A stretch of DNA of 64,000 nucleotides, taken from assembly GCF_028389875.1 (NCBI RefSeq), contig NC_084667.1, forward strand, positions 63,528,570 to 63,592,569, written 5' to 3'. The notes below the pieces were generated by a model. That model made no database searches and was not told where the DNA came from. It worked only from the letters and a program-made list of their open reading frames with translations. The stretch comes from Rhea pennata (taxonomy: Eukaryota; Chordata; Aves; Rheiformes; Rheidae). Shown here piece after piece: positions 1 through 64,000 of this stretch (its first letter is position 1; each line of letters begins with the position of its first letter). The position numbers and the translations under genes are program-made.

Positions 1-15184
<15,184 letters not shown>

Positions 15185-15395
15185 GGCAGCCCGCGCCGCC
15201 TCGCCTCACGCCGCGGGGAGGGGGGGAGGGGGCGGGGCCGCCGAGCCGGAGGGGGCGGGGCCTCCTCTCAGCCCCGCCCCCTCTCCCCGCCTACCCGGGC
15301 GGCCCGGCCTCGCGGGGCGGCTGGGCGACGGCGTCACGGCGCGGCGGTGATGACGTAAGGAGCTCGCCGGCGTGCGCGCGCGGCCGGGGCTCGGC
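15185..15395. promoter_or_regulatory. Bidirectional promoter SLC38A6/TRMT5
   Basis: Only 211 bp separate the two start codons. The interval has three GC boxes (GGGGCGGGG at 15229-15237 and 15252-15260; CCCCGCCCC at 15272-15280), a CGTCA half site at 15332-15336 and TGACGTAA at 15351-15358. I see no TATA box. Start sites for both genes must lie in or near this gap, so both 5' UTRs are short or begin inside it. Confidence 0.85.
15351..15358 (+). promoter_or_regulatory. CRE-like site (TGACGTAA)
   Basis: A CREB/ATF-type octamer 38 bp upstream of the TRMT5 ATG. A second CGTCA half site lies 15 bp further upstream. CRE sites close to start sites are common in CpG-island promoters. Confidence 0.6.
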
Positions 15396-15400
15396 ATGAG
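15396..15400 (+). CDS. TRMT5: TRMT5 coding exon 1 (5 nt)
   Basis: Only ATGAG is coding before the donor AG|GTGAGG. Joined to exon 2 it reads ATG AGG ACT TTA TGG, giving MRTLWRFG, which lines up with the human MVLWILWRPFG start. The upstream context GGC has a purine at -3. This choice gives the mitochondrial presequence and keeps all later exons in phase. Confidence 0.88.
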
Positions 15401-18400
15401 GTGAGGGCGGGGGGGGGGCGGTCGCCATGGCGACGGCGCGGCCTGCGGCGCCGCCGGGGCCGGGGCCGGGGCCGGGGCCGGGGCCAGGCCCCGGTGCGAG
15501 GCCCCGGTGCGAGGCCCCGGTGCGGGGCAGGCCATGCCGGCTGCGTCGCTGGCCTCCAGCCGCGGGGGGAGAAGCCCTCAGGCCCGGGCAGGAGCTCCCT
15601 GTCCTCCGGGCCGGCCTGGGGAATGGCGCGCTTTGCCCAAAGCTTGGGTTGGGAAGACGGGCTGGGCTGGAGATGGAGGGAGTCCCGGGGAGCAAGACCA
15701 GCCCTGCGCGGCGTTGGGCACGGCTGTGTTTTTGCAGAGCAGGCCGCGCAGCTTGTTACCCCAAAGGAGAGAGAGGGGAGAAGTCTGAGGCGGGCGCGAG
15801 AGCTGGGCTCCTTTCAGCGCTGCGTTTTGCGTCTCCCCTACCTCCTCCCAGGCTTAAAAAGCAAAACTTCCCAAGTAGCCAGGAGAAATGTCAGCTTTAC
15901 GCCCTAAATCATCGGTTCCCAACTGGTGGCCGACACAGAGTAAGAACAGTTGGGCCTCTTTGGATCATTCCTGGAATCAAGGAAACCCTTTAAAGAAGAC
16001 TAAAGGTTCTTTTCAAGTCACCTTCCTGTGAACGAGCTCTAGAGAACTGTTCAGCCCTTGAACAGACCTTACCAATGCTTCCCGGTGCCTTCAGGAGAAC
16101 TCCACGTTTAATGTATAGTCTGCTTGGCAGTTGGCATAGCTCGTGGAGCAAAGGCATTGCAGAGTGCAAAACCTTTACCCAGGAGCAAACTGGGGTGTAG
16201 GGGGCAGAAATCGCCAGAGTGATTGTGACTACTATTGCTAATAGCTGTTTTCTGGCAACCACTGCTTGGTAACCAATTTTATCAAAGAAAGGATCCAGCA
16301 GTAGGATCAAGGCAACAGTTTTTTTTTTCTATTCGAATTTCTGGGATTACTATCACATTTAATAAAACAAGGAGAGTTCATTGTGTTGTGGCAGGAAAGG
16401 ATTGAAGTTAATTAATGTTTAAGTCTAAAAATACAATTGCAAAAGGATGGAAATCTGAATCCGTTAAATAATGGATTCAATAGGAGTTTTACAAATAATA
16501 AGGAGTTTTACAAAACTATTGTGGATTATTTGGTCACAAATGGAAATTCTAGTTTAAGTGAACAGCAAATCCATGTGATTTGCAGCCTTTTCAGGGGAAT
16601 GATTACATAATGTCTATAAAATGAATAATTTCTCTTCTAGGACTTTATGGAGATTTGGATACTCTGCCAGACTACTGAAAACCAATCATTTTAGGACAGC
16701 TGCATCAAATACATCATTTCCAACGATTTGGATGCTCTTGGCACAAAATTCTGGCAGAATACCTGGATCACTTGTAGTAGTAGTTCAGAGAAATAGTTTC
16801 TTTACAATGCCTGAAACTGTAGAGGATAAAGCTAATCTAGAACTGTATTCGCCACCTCCTAAAGTACGTGGAATGACACAACTCAACAGAGAAGCTTTCA
16901 AAAGGACAGTTGTTGTTCCAGTTCTTAAAGTTAAGAAAGAAAGAATAAGTACTTTACTGAAGTCCTTAAAACATACAATACTACAGCGTCCTGGTCTAAA
17001 ACGAGTGGTTGAAGATCCAGACGATGAGAACAGTAGACTTCTTATATTGGATCCTCATAAAATACCAGAATTCTCATTGGGAGAATCAGATCAAGAGGTA
17101 TTAAAACAGTTTAATATTCCTCCTGTGGTATGCAAGTATGACTTGGAGCTGACTTACGACAATTTCAAGTCAGAGGAGATCCTACGAGCAGTCCTTCCCA
17201 CAGGTCAAGATGTCACCTCTGGATTTAGCCGTGTTGGTCACATAGCACATTTGAATCTTAGAGATCATCAGCTACCTTACAGATATTTGATCGGTAGGTA
17301 AAACAACTTGTGTTCCCAAAGGTATTTCAATCAATTGTTCTATCTATAAATTAGTTGTACAAAGAAAACTCTAGGCTTCTTTACTGCCTTACAATTTGAG
17401 CATTGTATTTAAAACTGATGCTTTAGCTGTACGCAGAAGACAGAATTCTGTCCTCTTACAGTAACTGAGCATTGGATCAGTGTAACGTTTGTGCCTTAGA
17501 TAACATCTACAACCCTAAAAGGTTAGAAAGAGGTTGTTCAAATACATGCTTGCTTTTGTAAATTTAACTGTATGCTGCTGTGTTTATGTATTTTATAGAA
17601 CATGGAAAGATTGCAATGCCTTAAACTGTTTTTCTGTTTTTGTTTTTTTTTTTTTACTTCTTATTCAGGCCAGGTTATAATTGACAAGAATCCAGGAGTT
17701 ACGTGTGTAGTGAATAAAACCAGTATTATTGACAACACGTACAGAAATTTTCAAATGGAAGTGCTAGCTGGAGAGAGCAACCTGGTAACCAAGGTACACA
17801 TTTTTTTCCCCCATATTGTCTTAGATCTAATATGCTAAAAATGAAAAACATAATTGGAAAGAAGATGTGATGAAAAGTCACTATTAAAAACATCCCTTTG
17901 CATGCTATCCCTTTTAGAATATAAACGTTGGCTGTTACTTTTACATTCATTTCTGCTGATCTGCCAAGAATAAAAACACAGCTATAGAGATCACAAAGAT
18001 AAATGTTCTTTCAAGTGCATAGCATAGGTTTTTTACTGAGAGGTAAAAGCAGCTAAAACAAAGGTTTCTTACAAGGGATACTAATTACAGACTGTAGGGT
18101 AGAGTTTTGGGGGTTTTTTTATGCAAAGCCAAAATGTTTAGTGCATTTGATCTAAGAAAATGCTGTATCTTAACTTCACCAAGCATTGTACAGCAGCTAA
18201 TATGGAACATTAGACCCAGTTTTTACCACTCACTGGCTTTGCAACTTGGGCAAGAGTTTGCCTATGCCTATTTTCCGTTCTGTCAGCAACAAGACAAAAC
18301 CTCACCTCTCTTCTATTCTGAGATTTTTCATTTTTTCAGGTGAAAGCATTATTGTCTAACTGCTGAGTATTCCTCACAGTGGGTTTCTTGGCTTTAGCTG

Positions 18401-21040
18401 CAAATTTGGCTACTGGTTTGGCCAAAACATATTTTTCCTAGCTGGTAGTACTTTTATTTCTTTGTAAGAGGCAACATTTGCTAAAGAAAAATGTTGAATA
18501 GCTTGCTGGCATAGAGCTATACATGCACAGGGAAGGCATTTGAATTGTTAAGACAGAAGTGATAGTCAAATATTATGCAGATGGTGTTTGCTCATTAAGC
18601 ATACAGCTGGTATACTGCTGAGCTGCAAACTGCAGAAAGTATAATACAGTTTAGTGTGTTTCTTGGTGGCAAAGCAAATGATGCCGTAATTTGGATTGTG
18701 TGTTACTGTGGAGTAACATAAGAAAAAAAATCAGTGTAGTAGTGGAAAGAAAGCATTAACTTGCCTTCCCCTCTCATCTGAATAAATATCATTTCTTCTT
18801 CAAGTCTGTTCTTAGATTGGTCATCACCAAGTTCTGGTTTGAATCAGTTTCCAAGACTCTGTCACTCTGAGAAACAAAATACAGGATTTGTTAAAACTGA
18901 AGATTCGGCTCTTAATGGCTTTGAATTTGGCTGAGTGCTGCCATTCTTGTGCTGTTATCATTTTCAGACACTATTTACTATGTAGACTCTAGGCTCAGGA
19001 GGGCTTGAGGCATCTTCCCAAGGTCTGTTTTCAATAACGTAGTTGTCATCCAGCCACAAAGCTCTTGAAAAGCCTCAGATTTTTTTTTTTTTTTTTTTTT
19101 ATGGTCATTTTAAGTTGCTGCTTTATTTCCACCTGGTTATTGAGACATGCATAAGCCAGCTATCTGGATTGACAGTTGGAACATTCCTTATGGCTATTTC
19201 TGATGAGTAGACCTGTTCATACACGATTCATGTGTACTATTGATGGGACAAACGTCAATGTACATATTACCTTTTGATAAAGCACAGTGTTTTTTAGCTG
19301 TCTTAATTACTGATATTGCTTAAACATGTTTGGAATGTGAACACAGAGGCTTAAACAAATGTTTTGGACTTTCAGGTCAAAGAAAATAATATTGCATATG
19401 AATTGGACTTCTCGAAAGTCTACTGGAATCCCCGTCTTTCCACAGAGCATGGCCGTATCGTTGAGCTTTTAAAGCCTGGTGATGTTCTTTTCGATGTCTT
19501 TGCTGGGGTTGGGCCTTTTGCTATTCCAGCAGCAAAGAAAAATTGCAGTGTATTTGCAAATGATCTCAATCCTGAATCCTACAACTGGCTTTTGCACAAC
19601 TGTAAACTAAACAAAGTATACAACAAAATAAAAACATTCAACATGGATGGCAGGGACTTTCTCCTGGGGCCAGTTAGAGAAGAACTAAGTAAAGAGCTTC
19701 CACTTCAGACAGAAGAACAGAAGACCTCTTTTCATATAGTCATGAATTTGCCGGCTTTGGCTCTTGAATTTCTAGATGTTTTCAGACATCTCTTAGTTGG
19801 AGAGCCGTGCAGCACTGCTGTCCTTCCCACCGTGCATTGCTATGGTTTCTCTAAACATCATGATCCAGCCAAAGATATTCAAGAACGAGCTGAGGCTTCG
19901 CTGGGAACCTCCTTGGATGGACGCTGTTCTACTTACCTGGTTAGAAATGTTGCACCAAACAAGGAGATGATATGCGTTAGTTTCCAGATTCCAGCTGATG
20001 TCCTGTACAAGAGGCCCTGCCCTGTTGAAGGTAAAGAACAATCCTCCCAACTGGTGTTCGTATTTCAGGCTACAGCTTTTTGCTTTTTTAGGATGGTCAC
20101 ACATTTTCAGTGGTGTGGGCCACTTCAGCTGTCTGACAGCAGTTTTCTACTGTGGTGTAGAGGTAGCTGGGAAGACTCTTAAGTGCCTGCATGTGTGCAG
20201 CAGCTGGAGGCTTCGTGCACTGTCAGTAACAGAGGTCCGCACCTCTGATCCCAGCAGGAGCATCAGTAGACTGAATAGGATCATCCCACAGGCTATAGAC
20301 CAGCTCTTTATGCCTCAGATAGCATGTTGGGGGAGGATAGGGTATCTAACGTCAAGCATTTAGCTAAATATTTAAGAACTGGGGCTCAACTTTCACCTGA
20401 GGTAGAGAGGTTTATCTCCAACGTAGTGGTCTTGGTTTTGACCTTCTCCGTAATGCTTGTATGCACTCAGTTTAGATCTGGAATCTACATCAGCAGAATC
20501 AGGCTATGACAATTTAACTGAGAAATATGAGAAAGATAAATATCTTCAGCTATCTTTTTTTTTAAAGAAAAGATACTGGCCATTCATTTCTTGAAGCAGA
20601 TGTAGAAACTAGTTGGTTTCAGTGAAAGTGGGCTTTGCAACATATGACTAGTGGGGAGAGGGAGGCTTTCAGCCTGCAGTTGCATGAACTCAATAGAGAA
20701 AAGGAGGTTTTGATAAGGCTTTAATGCCATGAAATTTATTTTTATGCTATTATTGGGTAGCGCTGAGACTCAGATCAATAAAGGTGTTTTCTGGGAAGTT
20801 CATTTTGGCACTTAATAAAGAAAAGATTCCCTGTTATTGTCTTAGCAGTTTTCATGTGTAACAGTTAATCCTGAACTTAAGGGATTTAACAGGAAGAGAT
20901 GAGTTAAGTATTACATGGTTTAGTTCAGAATCTGCTTATTGTACACTAAACTTACTTTCTCTAACCTTCTTCCAGAGAAACCAGCCTCTAAACGTCTGCG
21001 TACCAGCAAAGATTTTTCTGAAGAGACCTTACTGAGTTGA
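15396..21040 (+). CDS. TRMT5: TRMT5, tRNA (guanine-37-N1)-methyltransferase, complete
   Basis: TRMT5 uses S-adenosylmethionine to make m1G37 (and precursors of wybutosine) next to the anticodon of cytosolic and mitochondrial tRNAs, preventing +1 frameshifting. Five coding exons (15396-15400, 16641-17293, 17669-17793, 19376-20030, 20976-21040) join to 1,503 nt: 500 aa, against 509 in human. Residues 1-30 are basic and hydroxylated ([15 protein letters not shown]), consistent with a mitochondrial targeting peptide. Met58 (FFTMPE) is a conserved possible internal start for a non-mitochondrial form. SAM-binding motif I is [12 protein letters not shown] (about 301-312), followed by ANDLNPES (322-329), catalytic-region NLPA (385-388), HCYGFSK (415-421) and [10 protein letters not shown] (450-459). 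The C-terminal tail is short and basic-acidic. No frameshift or missing motif. Confidence 0.97.
15421..15434. promoter_or_regulatory. Palindromic RFX/X-box-like site
   Basis: GTCGCCATGGCGAC is a perfect 14-bp palindrome. It differs from the consensus RFX X-box GTTGCCATGGCAAC only by T-to-C and A-to-G changes that create two CpGs. Sites of this kind are known targets of RFX1/MDBP. It lies 20 bp past the TRMT5 exon 1 donor. Binding is inferred. Confidence 0.6.
15456..15485 (+). repeat. (GGGGCC)5 hexanucleotide repeat
   Basis: Five perfect GGGGCC units on the TRMT5 sense strand. The array can in principle form a G-quadruplex in DNA or in pre-mRNA. It is in intron 1, 56 nt from the splice donor. 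Confidence 0.97.
15489..15525 (+). repeat. 13-bp GC minisatellite, about 3 copies
   Basis: CCCCGGTGCGAGG is repeated at 15489, 15502 and 15515 (the third copy incomplete), immediately after the GGGGCC array. Confidence 0.93.
16641..17293 (+). CDS. TRMT5: TRMT5 coding exon 2
   Basis: The acceptor is TCTCTTCTAG and the donor is ATC G|GTAGGT. The 653 nt encode the presequence, the linker and the N-terminal D1/D2 domains that recognise the tRNA elbow: [48 protein letters not shown] and [20 protein letters not shown]. The [13 protein letters not shown] block is a Trm5-family signature. An ATG at 16621, just upstream and in frame with the exon, sits in the intron before the acceptor and is not the start. 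Confidence 0.96.
17294..17668 (+). other. TRMT5: TRMT5 intron 2
   Basis: A 375-nt intron, GTAGGT to CAG, with a long T tract before the acceptor. Nothing else seen. Confidence 0.92.
17669..17793 (+). CDS. TRMT5: TRMT5 coding exon 3
   Basis: The acceptor CTTATTCAG follows a strong T tract and the donor is AAG|GTACAC. The 125 nt complete Gly220 and encode [18 protein letters not shown], then [14 protein letters not shown]. They correspond to human QVMIDKNPGITSAVNK and [12 protein letters not shown]. Confidence 0.96.
17794..19375 (+). other. TRMT5: TRMT5 intron 3
   Basis: A 1,582-nt intron with a 22-base T run at about 19079-19100. No exon-like or repeat-like element recognised. Confidence 0.9.
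19376..20030 (+). CDS. TRMT5: TRMT5 coding exon 4 (methyltransferase core)
   Basis: The acceptor is GACTTTCAG and the donor GAAG|GTAAAG. The 655 nt carry the class I Rossmann methyltransferase domain: [14 protein letters not shown], motif [10 protein letters not shown], acidic-loop [19 protein letters not shown] and [10 protein letters not shown]. Reading through the donor would extend an open frame to 20182, but the conserved sequence stops at the splice site. Confidence 0.97.
20031..20975 (+). other. TRMT5: TRMT5 intron 4
   Basis: A 945-nt intron between GTAAAG and the CTTCCAG acceptor. No additional feature recognised. Confidence 0.9.
20976..21040 (+). CDS. TRMT5: TRMT5 coding exon 5 (terminal)
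   Basis: The acceptor is CTTCTTCCAG. The 65 nt complete a Glu codon and encode [20 protein letters not shown] before TGA at 21038-21040. It is a poorly conserved tail, similar in composition to the human PPLKRQRT... end. The 3' UTR follows directly. Confidence 0.92.
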
Positions 21041-21312
21041 AGATTAGAGTTACGGTAACTATCTTATTAGTTTGCATTAGGTACGCTTAGGATACCTCTA
21101 GCCTACTACCCCTTAAATTCTTTGAACCACGCTTGGGTTACCCACTTTAGATGTGGGCATGTGTCATGCATGTTACATCTTTCCTTGGTAAGCATTTGCT
21201 TCCTGCATTTACTTTTTCTTAATTGTGGGATCAATAACCAGACTGAAATTGTTCTTATTACGAAGAATAAAATTTCGCTTCTTTAATAAATATTTTTTGG
21301 TACTTTTCTCCT
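21041..21312 (+). other. TRMT5: TRMT5 3' UTR
   Basis: About 270 nt from the stop codon to a likely cleavage zone 15-25 nt after the second AATAAA. The end is estimated from the poly(A) signals. Confidence 0.7.
21266..21290 (+). terminator. TRMT5: TRMT5 tandem poly(A) signals
   Basis: Two canonical AATAAA hexamers, at 21266-21271 and 21285-21290, followed by a T-rich stretch. They are the first canonical signals after the stop codon. Confidence 0.82.
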
Positions 21313-24300
21313 TTATTATTTCACACTCCATGATGATTCAGTAACACAGACTGGGTTAGTTTTCTGCTGCAGTTTTATTTTGATAATTTGCAGTCTGTAG
21401 TGGGACAGACCTTAATGCTAACCCACATAAGATACAAATGATGAAAACATTGCTTTTTATATATTGTAGGCCTTTGGAAGACTAACTGTATGTGGGATTC
21501 TCTCTGACCAACAGGTTTGATGTTTGAGAATATTGGATCATTGTAAGCAGATGACAAACAGCTCTTTTGTAAGCAAGATAACCTTTCAAAGACTTGCCCT
21601 AAGTTACAAAAAGGTATAAATAACCACACATACTTGTGCCTGGGCTTTTGGAGTATTAAATACCTTTTAACACTAAGTGATTTAGTTAGTTTACTGACTT
21701 CTAACTTGGCATTGCCCACAGTTAAAGCAGGAAAGCTTTTACTGCTGTTTGTACAGTTGCAGCTTAAGTATAAGCTTGTGTTAACACACTAGACTGAGAA
21801 CTAACACTTGGTTAAATGTTCCTCTCCTCTGGAAATCTTGTCCTCCTGTGGCTTTTGTGCTTCTGCCTTCTCCCAGTTCCTCTCCTACCTCTCTGACTGC
21901 TCCTTCGTTGCCATCTCCAGATGCTGTCTGTCAGACTGGCTGCGCGTAGTGTGTATGGCTTCTGAAATCCTCTGCCTCTGATTTCCTTCTCTTACCCATC
22001 TGAGCTACTGTTGGCCAATGTCAACCAGAAATAATTTACTTAGAGAACTCTAATCATCCTCTGAGCTTCAGATAGTTTCCTTCTGTCCAAGCTCCGTGCC
22101 CACATGCTAGCAAACATAGTTGCCAGATGTTAACACCATCCAGCTCTGCTACTGTGGCTGGTATCCTGTCGGTCCATCGCTTCAGTGTGTAACCCGGTGT
22201 CCTTTTTTTCCGACTCCACTGCTGTCCTGGTTCTCACTCATACTATGAGCCTGTCTATTGGTTCTGCACAACAGCTCTATGTTACAGCCTGTCCTTCAGC
22301 TGCATAACTCCACTGGTACATCCTGCTGTATTATCTTCCCTAGCCTGACACACCAACACTAACATTCCTCACTGACCTTTCACGTGGGATTACAGCAGCT
22401 TTAGCCTGTTCATTCTTGCTGTCAGTGACAGTCACAGCATAGCCTCACCCTGCAAGTCATTGCTCCTCTAAGAACAAGAGCTAGTCTCCTGCCTCTAGCC
22501 CATGATGTTGTCTCGATTATCGGTTAAATTTTCTAATGTGCGGCATTATATGCTCTCCTACGTTGCCTTTGGGTTGCCCATAAACACTTGCAAAGCTGCT
22601 TTTGGTCTTCAGAGCCCTTCATAAGCATAGTTGTGGCGATAAGGCCTTTGACCATTCGGGAATGATGCAGTCACCCTATGATTTGAGCTAACAGTGCTGT
22701 CTGGTCTGTATAATAGAGACTGCACATGCCTTTGACTTCCAACAGGCTGTTGTCCATTGGTTTGCGGTCCAAGCTTAGGGCTCCTTGGCCTTGTTTACAG
22801 AAACCAAGGTTTCATCACCATTTTTGTGTTGTTAGGCAAGTCAGCTGTGTAACTGATTTTTCAGTACATGACTAACGTATCCCAGAGCAGGGAAGAGGGA
22901 TTTTTTTTTTAAAGCACTTTTAAGTTCTGCTCACTTATTTAAGGATTGCATACAACTGTTATTTTTAACAGCTTAAATTTAGTTTATACGCAAGTCAATG
23001 GATTATATTTAACTGCACTTAAAACTGGTTTTTCCCGTACTGTGTGTAGTTACTTTTACAGATAGACTTTACACCTTTAAATAGCAAGTAGTCCATGCAC
23101 ACATGCAAATTGCATAAGAATATTTAAATGACATGTATTAATGCCTAAGCAATTCTGCATTCATTAGAGTAGTAAGTTGAAGCTTTATAAACTGAACAGA
23201 AACCAAATCCACATGAGGTGTATCTTTACTAGCCAGGGTAAGCCTGGAATAGTATAGCTTCCCATTACTATTTGTCAATATGTCATGTAAAGTCAAAATT
23301 GACAGATACCCAAACACCCAGTTTCTACCCCTAAGACAATCCTCCCTGATGTTAGAGGGTCTCCTATGCTAAATTTTTACTCATTTCATGTCCCTTCCCA
23401 CCCCATATCCCTGACCCTCTCCAAAATTTGGCTTATTATACTTGACAAAGCTAAAAATTTTGTTTCCCTCTTACCTGTAATTGTAGCTTCCCCCCCCCTT
23501 AACAGTGGGTCTGCCACCTTTTGAGCTCCCTGCAATATGCCATTCTGCCCCGGCCAGATCTGTATCTTACTGCTGCCTGCTCGAGACTCCCCTGCTGTTG
23601 CTACTCTTTCCCTTGGCCCAGAGCTGAATCCGAAAGGAACTGCAGCTATCTAACATGTCCTTGGAATAGGAGACGTGCAGCTGGCATTTATGATACAGGA
23701 AATGAAGAACTCTCATTGCTTCTGGTTATCTGGAGAAAAACCTGAAATAGGTCTAGCAGTGGTGGCAGCCATCTACTCTGAGGTAAGGAATGGGTAAATG
23801 AAGGCCTCACAGGTGAGAGAAGAGGAAGGGCCCTTCAAGACAGCAGGCAGAAAGCAGCACGCATCCCAGGGCTACACTGCAACAGTCTGCAAGTGCTGGG
23901 AGTGGTCTCCAACCCGTGCTGTATGGCTGAGTCCCGCAACGCCCAGCCACAGGGCTTTCTGTCTAAGGTCAGGCCACCCCTCACCCCGTAATGTTACCTG
24001 TCAACATCTATTCTGGGCACAAACAGCAGGATTTCAGAGAAAGGGAAATGGAAATTTTAGTGTCTTCTTCCCCCTTCCTTAATAAAGGAATCACCAAGTC
24101 TGGAATAGAGCTTATTCTTCACTTTATTACAAGTTAGGAAAAAAAAAAAAAACACACATTCATTTACTACACTCTTCAGTGCAGTATTTAACAACCATTA
24201 ACAGATGACCCATAAAAAATGGTCCAGGCTTTCCTCTAGAGGTATTCATTGTCCCGAGCCGTTTCCAGTCTCCTGCAGTTTATACATATTTGTGAGAACA

Positions 24301-24834
24301 ACCAGCCCTCAGAAAGTAACCTCATCTCTGCACAACAGGTCTACGTTCCACTACAAAGAAACAGGAAGGAAGGAAGATGCACGAGTAGCAGACTGGATGG
24401 TAAGGATCATCTCAAAAAGCTTCTGAATACTTGACAAAAAAAAAAAAAAGAAAAGCAAACTGAACTGAATAGGAAGAAACTAAACCAATTTTGATTTAGT
24501 TTTCATGAACTAGCTTTATTTCAAGACTTCTTACGGTGCTTTTACAGGAACTCAGTTGAAAAGTTCTCAGCTAAAAATAATCTGTTTCTGAACAAAGGTA
24601 ACAAACAAGTGACATCAGGAAGGATCCTACATAAGACTTGTGTCAGCATAGTTCAGAGTTTCTCATCTCATCCAGCTGGCAGGAGAAAAAACCCACTTGT
24701 CTGAACTAGGAAAACTAGTTTTATGGGAAGAAAATGTAGGCTTGAATATTGACACTAAATGTTATAATCAAAATGGCATTTAAATGCTTGTGCAAATAAA
24801 ACCCTGCAATAAGACTAAAACCACAGACTTTAAT
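21313..24834. other. Intergenic region between TRMT5 and MNAT1 3' ends
   Basis: About 3.5 kb between convergent genes. The stretch 21,800-22,830 is unusually rich in C and T on the plus strand. Otherwise it is AT-rich with A runs at 24,137-24,151 and 24,436-24,449. No gene or repeat family could be named. Further AATAAA motifs on the minus strand near 24,122 and 24,515 could be distal MNAT1 poly(A) sites. Confidence 0.7.

Positions 24835-64000
<39,166 letters not shown>

Larger units (their letters stand above)
15401..16640 (+). other. TRMT5: TRMT5 intron 1
   Basis: A 1,240-nt intron. The first 240 nt are CpG island with a palindromic X-box-like site, a (GGGGCC)5 array and a 13-bp minisatellite. 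The remainder is ordinary AT-rich intron. Confidence 0.88.

Noticed and set aside
16621-16640. ATG at 16621 as TRMT5 start
   Set aside because: It lies upstream of the TCTCTTCTAG acceptor. Using the ATGAG exon at 15396 gives an N-terminus colinear with the human protein.
20031-20182. C-terminal extension of TRMT5 by reading through the exon 4 donor
   Set aside because: The donor GAAG|GTAAAG and the in-phase terminal exon at 20976 give a better, family-like tail.

Overview
This is a vertebrate nuclear locus, most likely avian: interrupted genes with GT-AG introns, CpG islands, CR1-type LINE remnants (including long 3' parts with the reverse-transcriptase C-terminus), low repeat density and compact introns. 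I recognise three genes in the order SLC38A6 (-), TRMT5 (+), MNAT1 (-). To my knowledge these genes are also neighbours on human chromosome 14q23, next to the SIX6-SIX1-SIX4 cluster. The species cannot be told from the sequence alone. No bacterial, phage or CRISPR feature is present.

Left part (1-15,184): the 5' five coding exons of SLC38A6 on the minus strand. Later exons lie left of base 1. Its introns hold an old plus-strand CR1 copy (about 7.6-8.4 kb), a recent 81-bp tandem duplication (11.6-11.8 kb) and an isolated intronic CpG-rich island with a perfect CTCF core match (1.1-1.4 kb).

Centre (15,185-21,310): a 211-bp CpG-island bidirectional promoter with GC boxes and a CRE-like site separates the SLC38A6 and TRMT5 start codons. 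TRMT5 is complete: five coding exons joining to 1,503 nt (500 aa plus stop), with all splice sites in phase and tandem poly(A) signals at 21,266-21,290. Its first intron opens with a palindromic RFX/X-box-like site and a (GGGGCC)5 repeat.

Right part (24,840-64,000): the 3' end of MNAT1 on the minus strand. The terminal exon (25,199-25,319) and the penultimate exon (62,708-62,829) are separated by one 37-kb intron. This intron holds no other gene I can recognise, but it carries several CpG-rich islands (26.8, 27.7-28.6, 33.0-33.95, 34.9-35.2, 52.6-53.0 and 62.05-62.25 kb). It also has several AT-rich, repeat-free stretches dense in homeodomain, POU/SOX and E-box motifs. Because the intron sits beside the SIX cluster, I infer that it hosts long-range developmental enhancers. 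The strongest candidates are 36.5-37.1 kb (perfect SOX-OCT composite plus CTCF motif) and 35.5-35.7 kb (perfect GGATTAATCC site).

Functionally, SLC38A6 is an amino-acid transporter-family membrane protein, TRMT5 makes m1G37 in tRNA, and MNAT1 (MAT1) is the assembly factor of the CDK-activating kinase in TFIIH. They are housekeeping-type neighbours, not a pathway. I found no evidence of a novel multi-gene system; the most interesting unexplained content is regulatory DNA in the MNAT1 intron.
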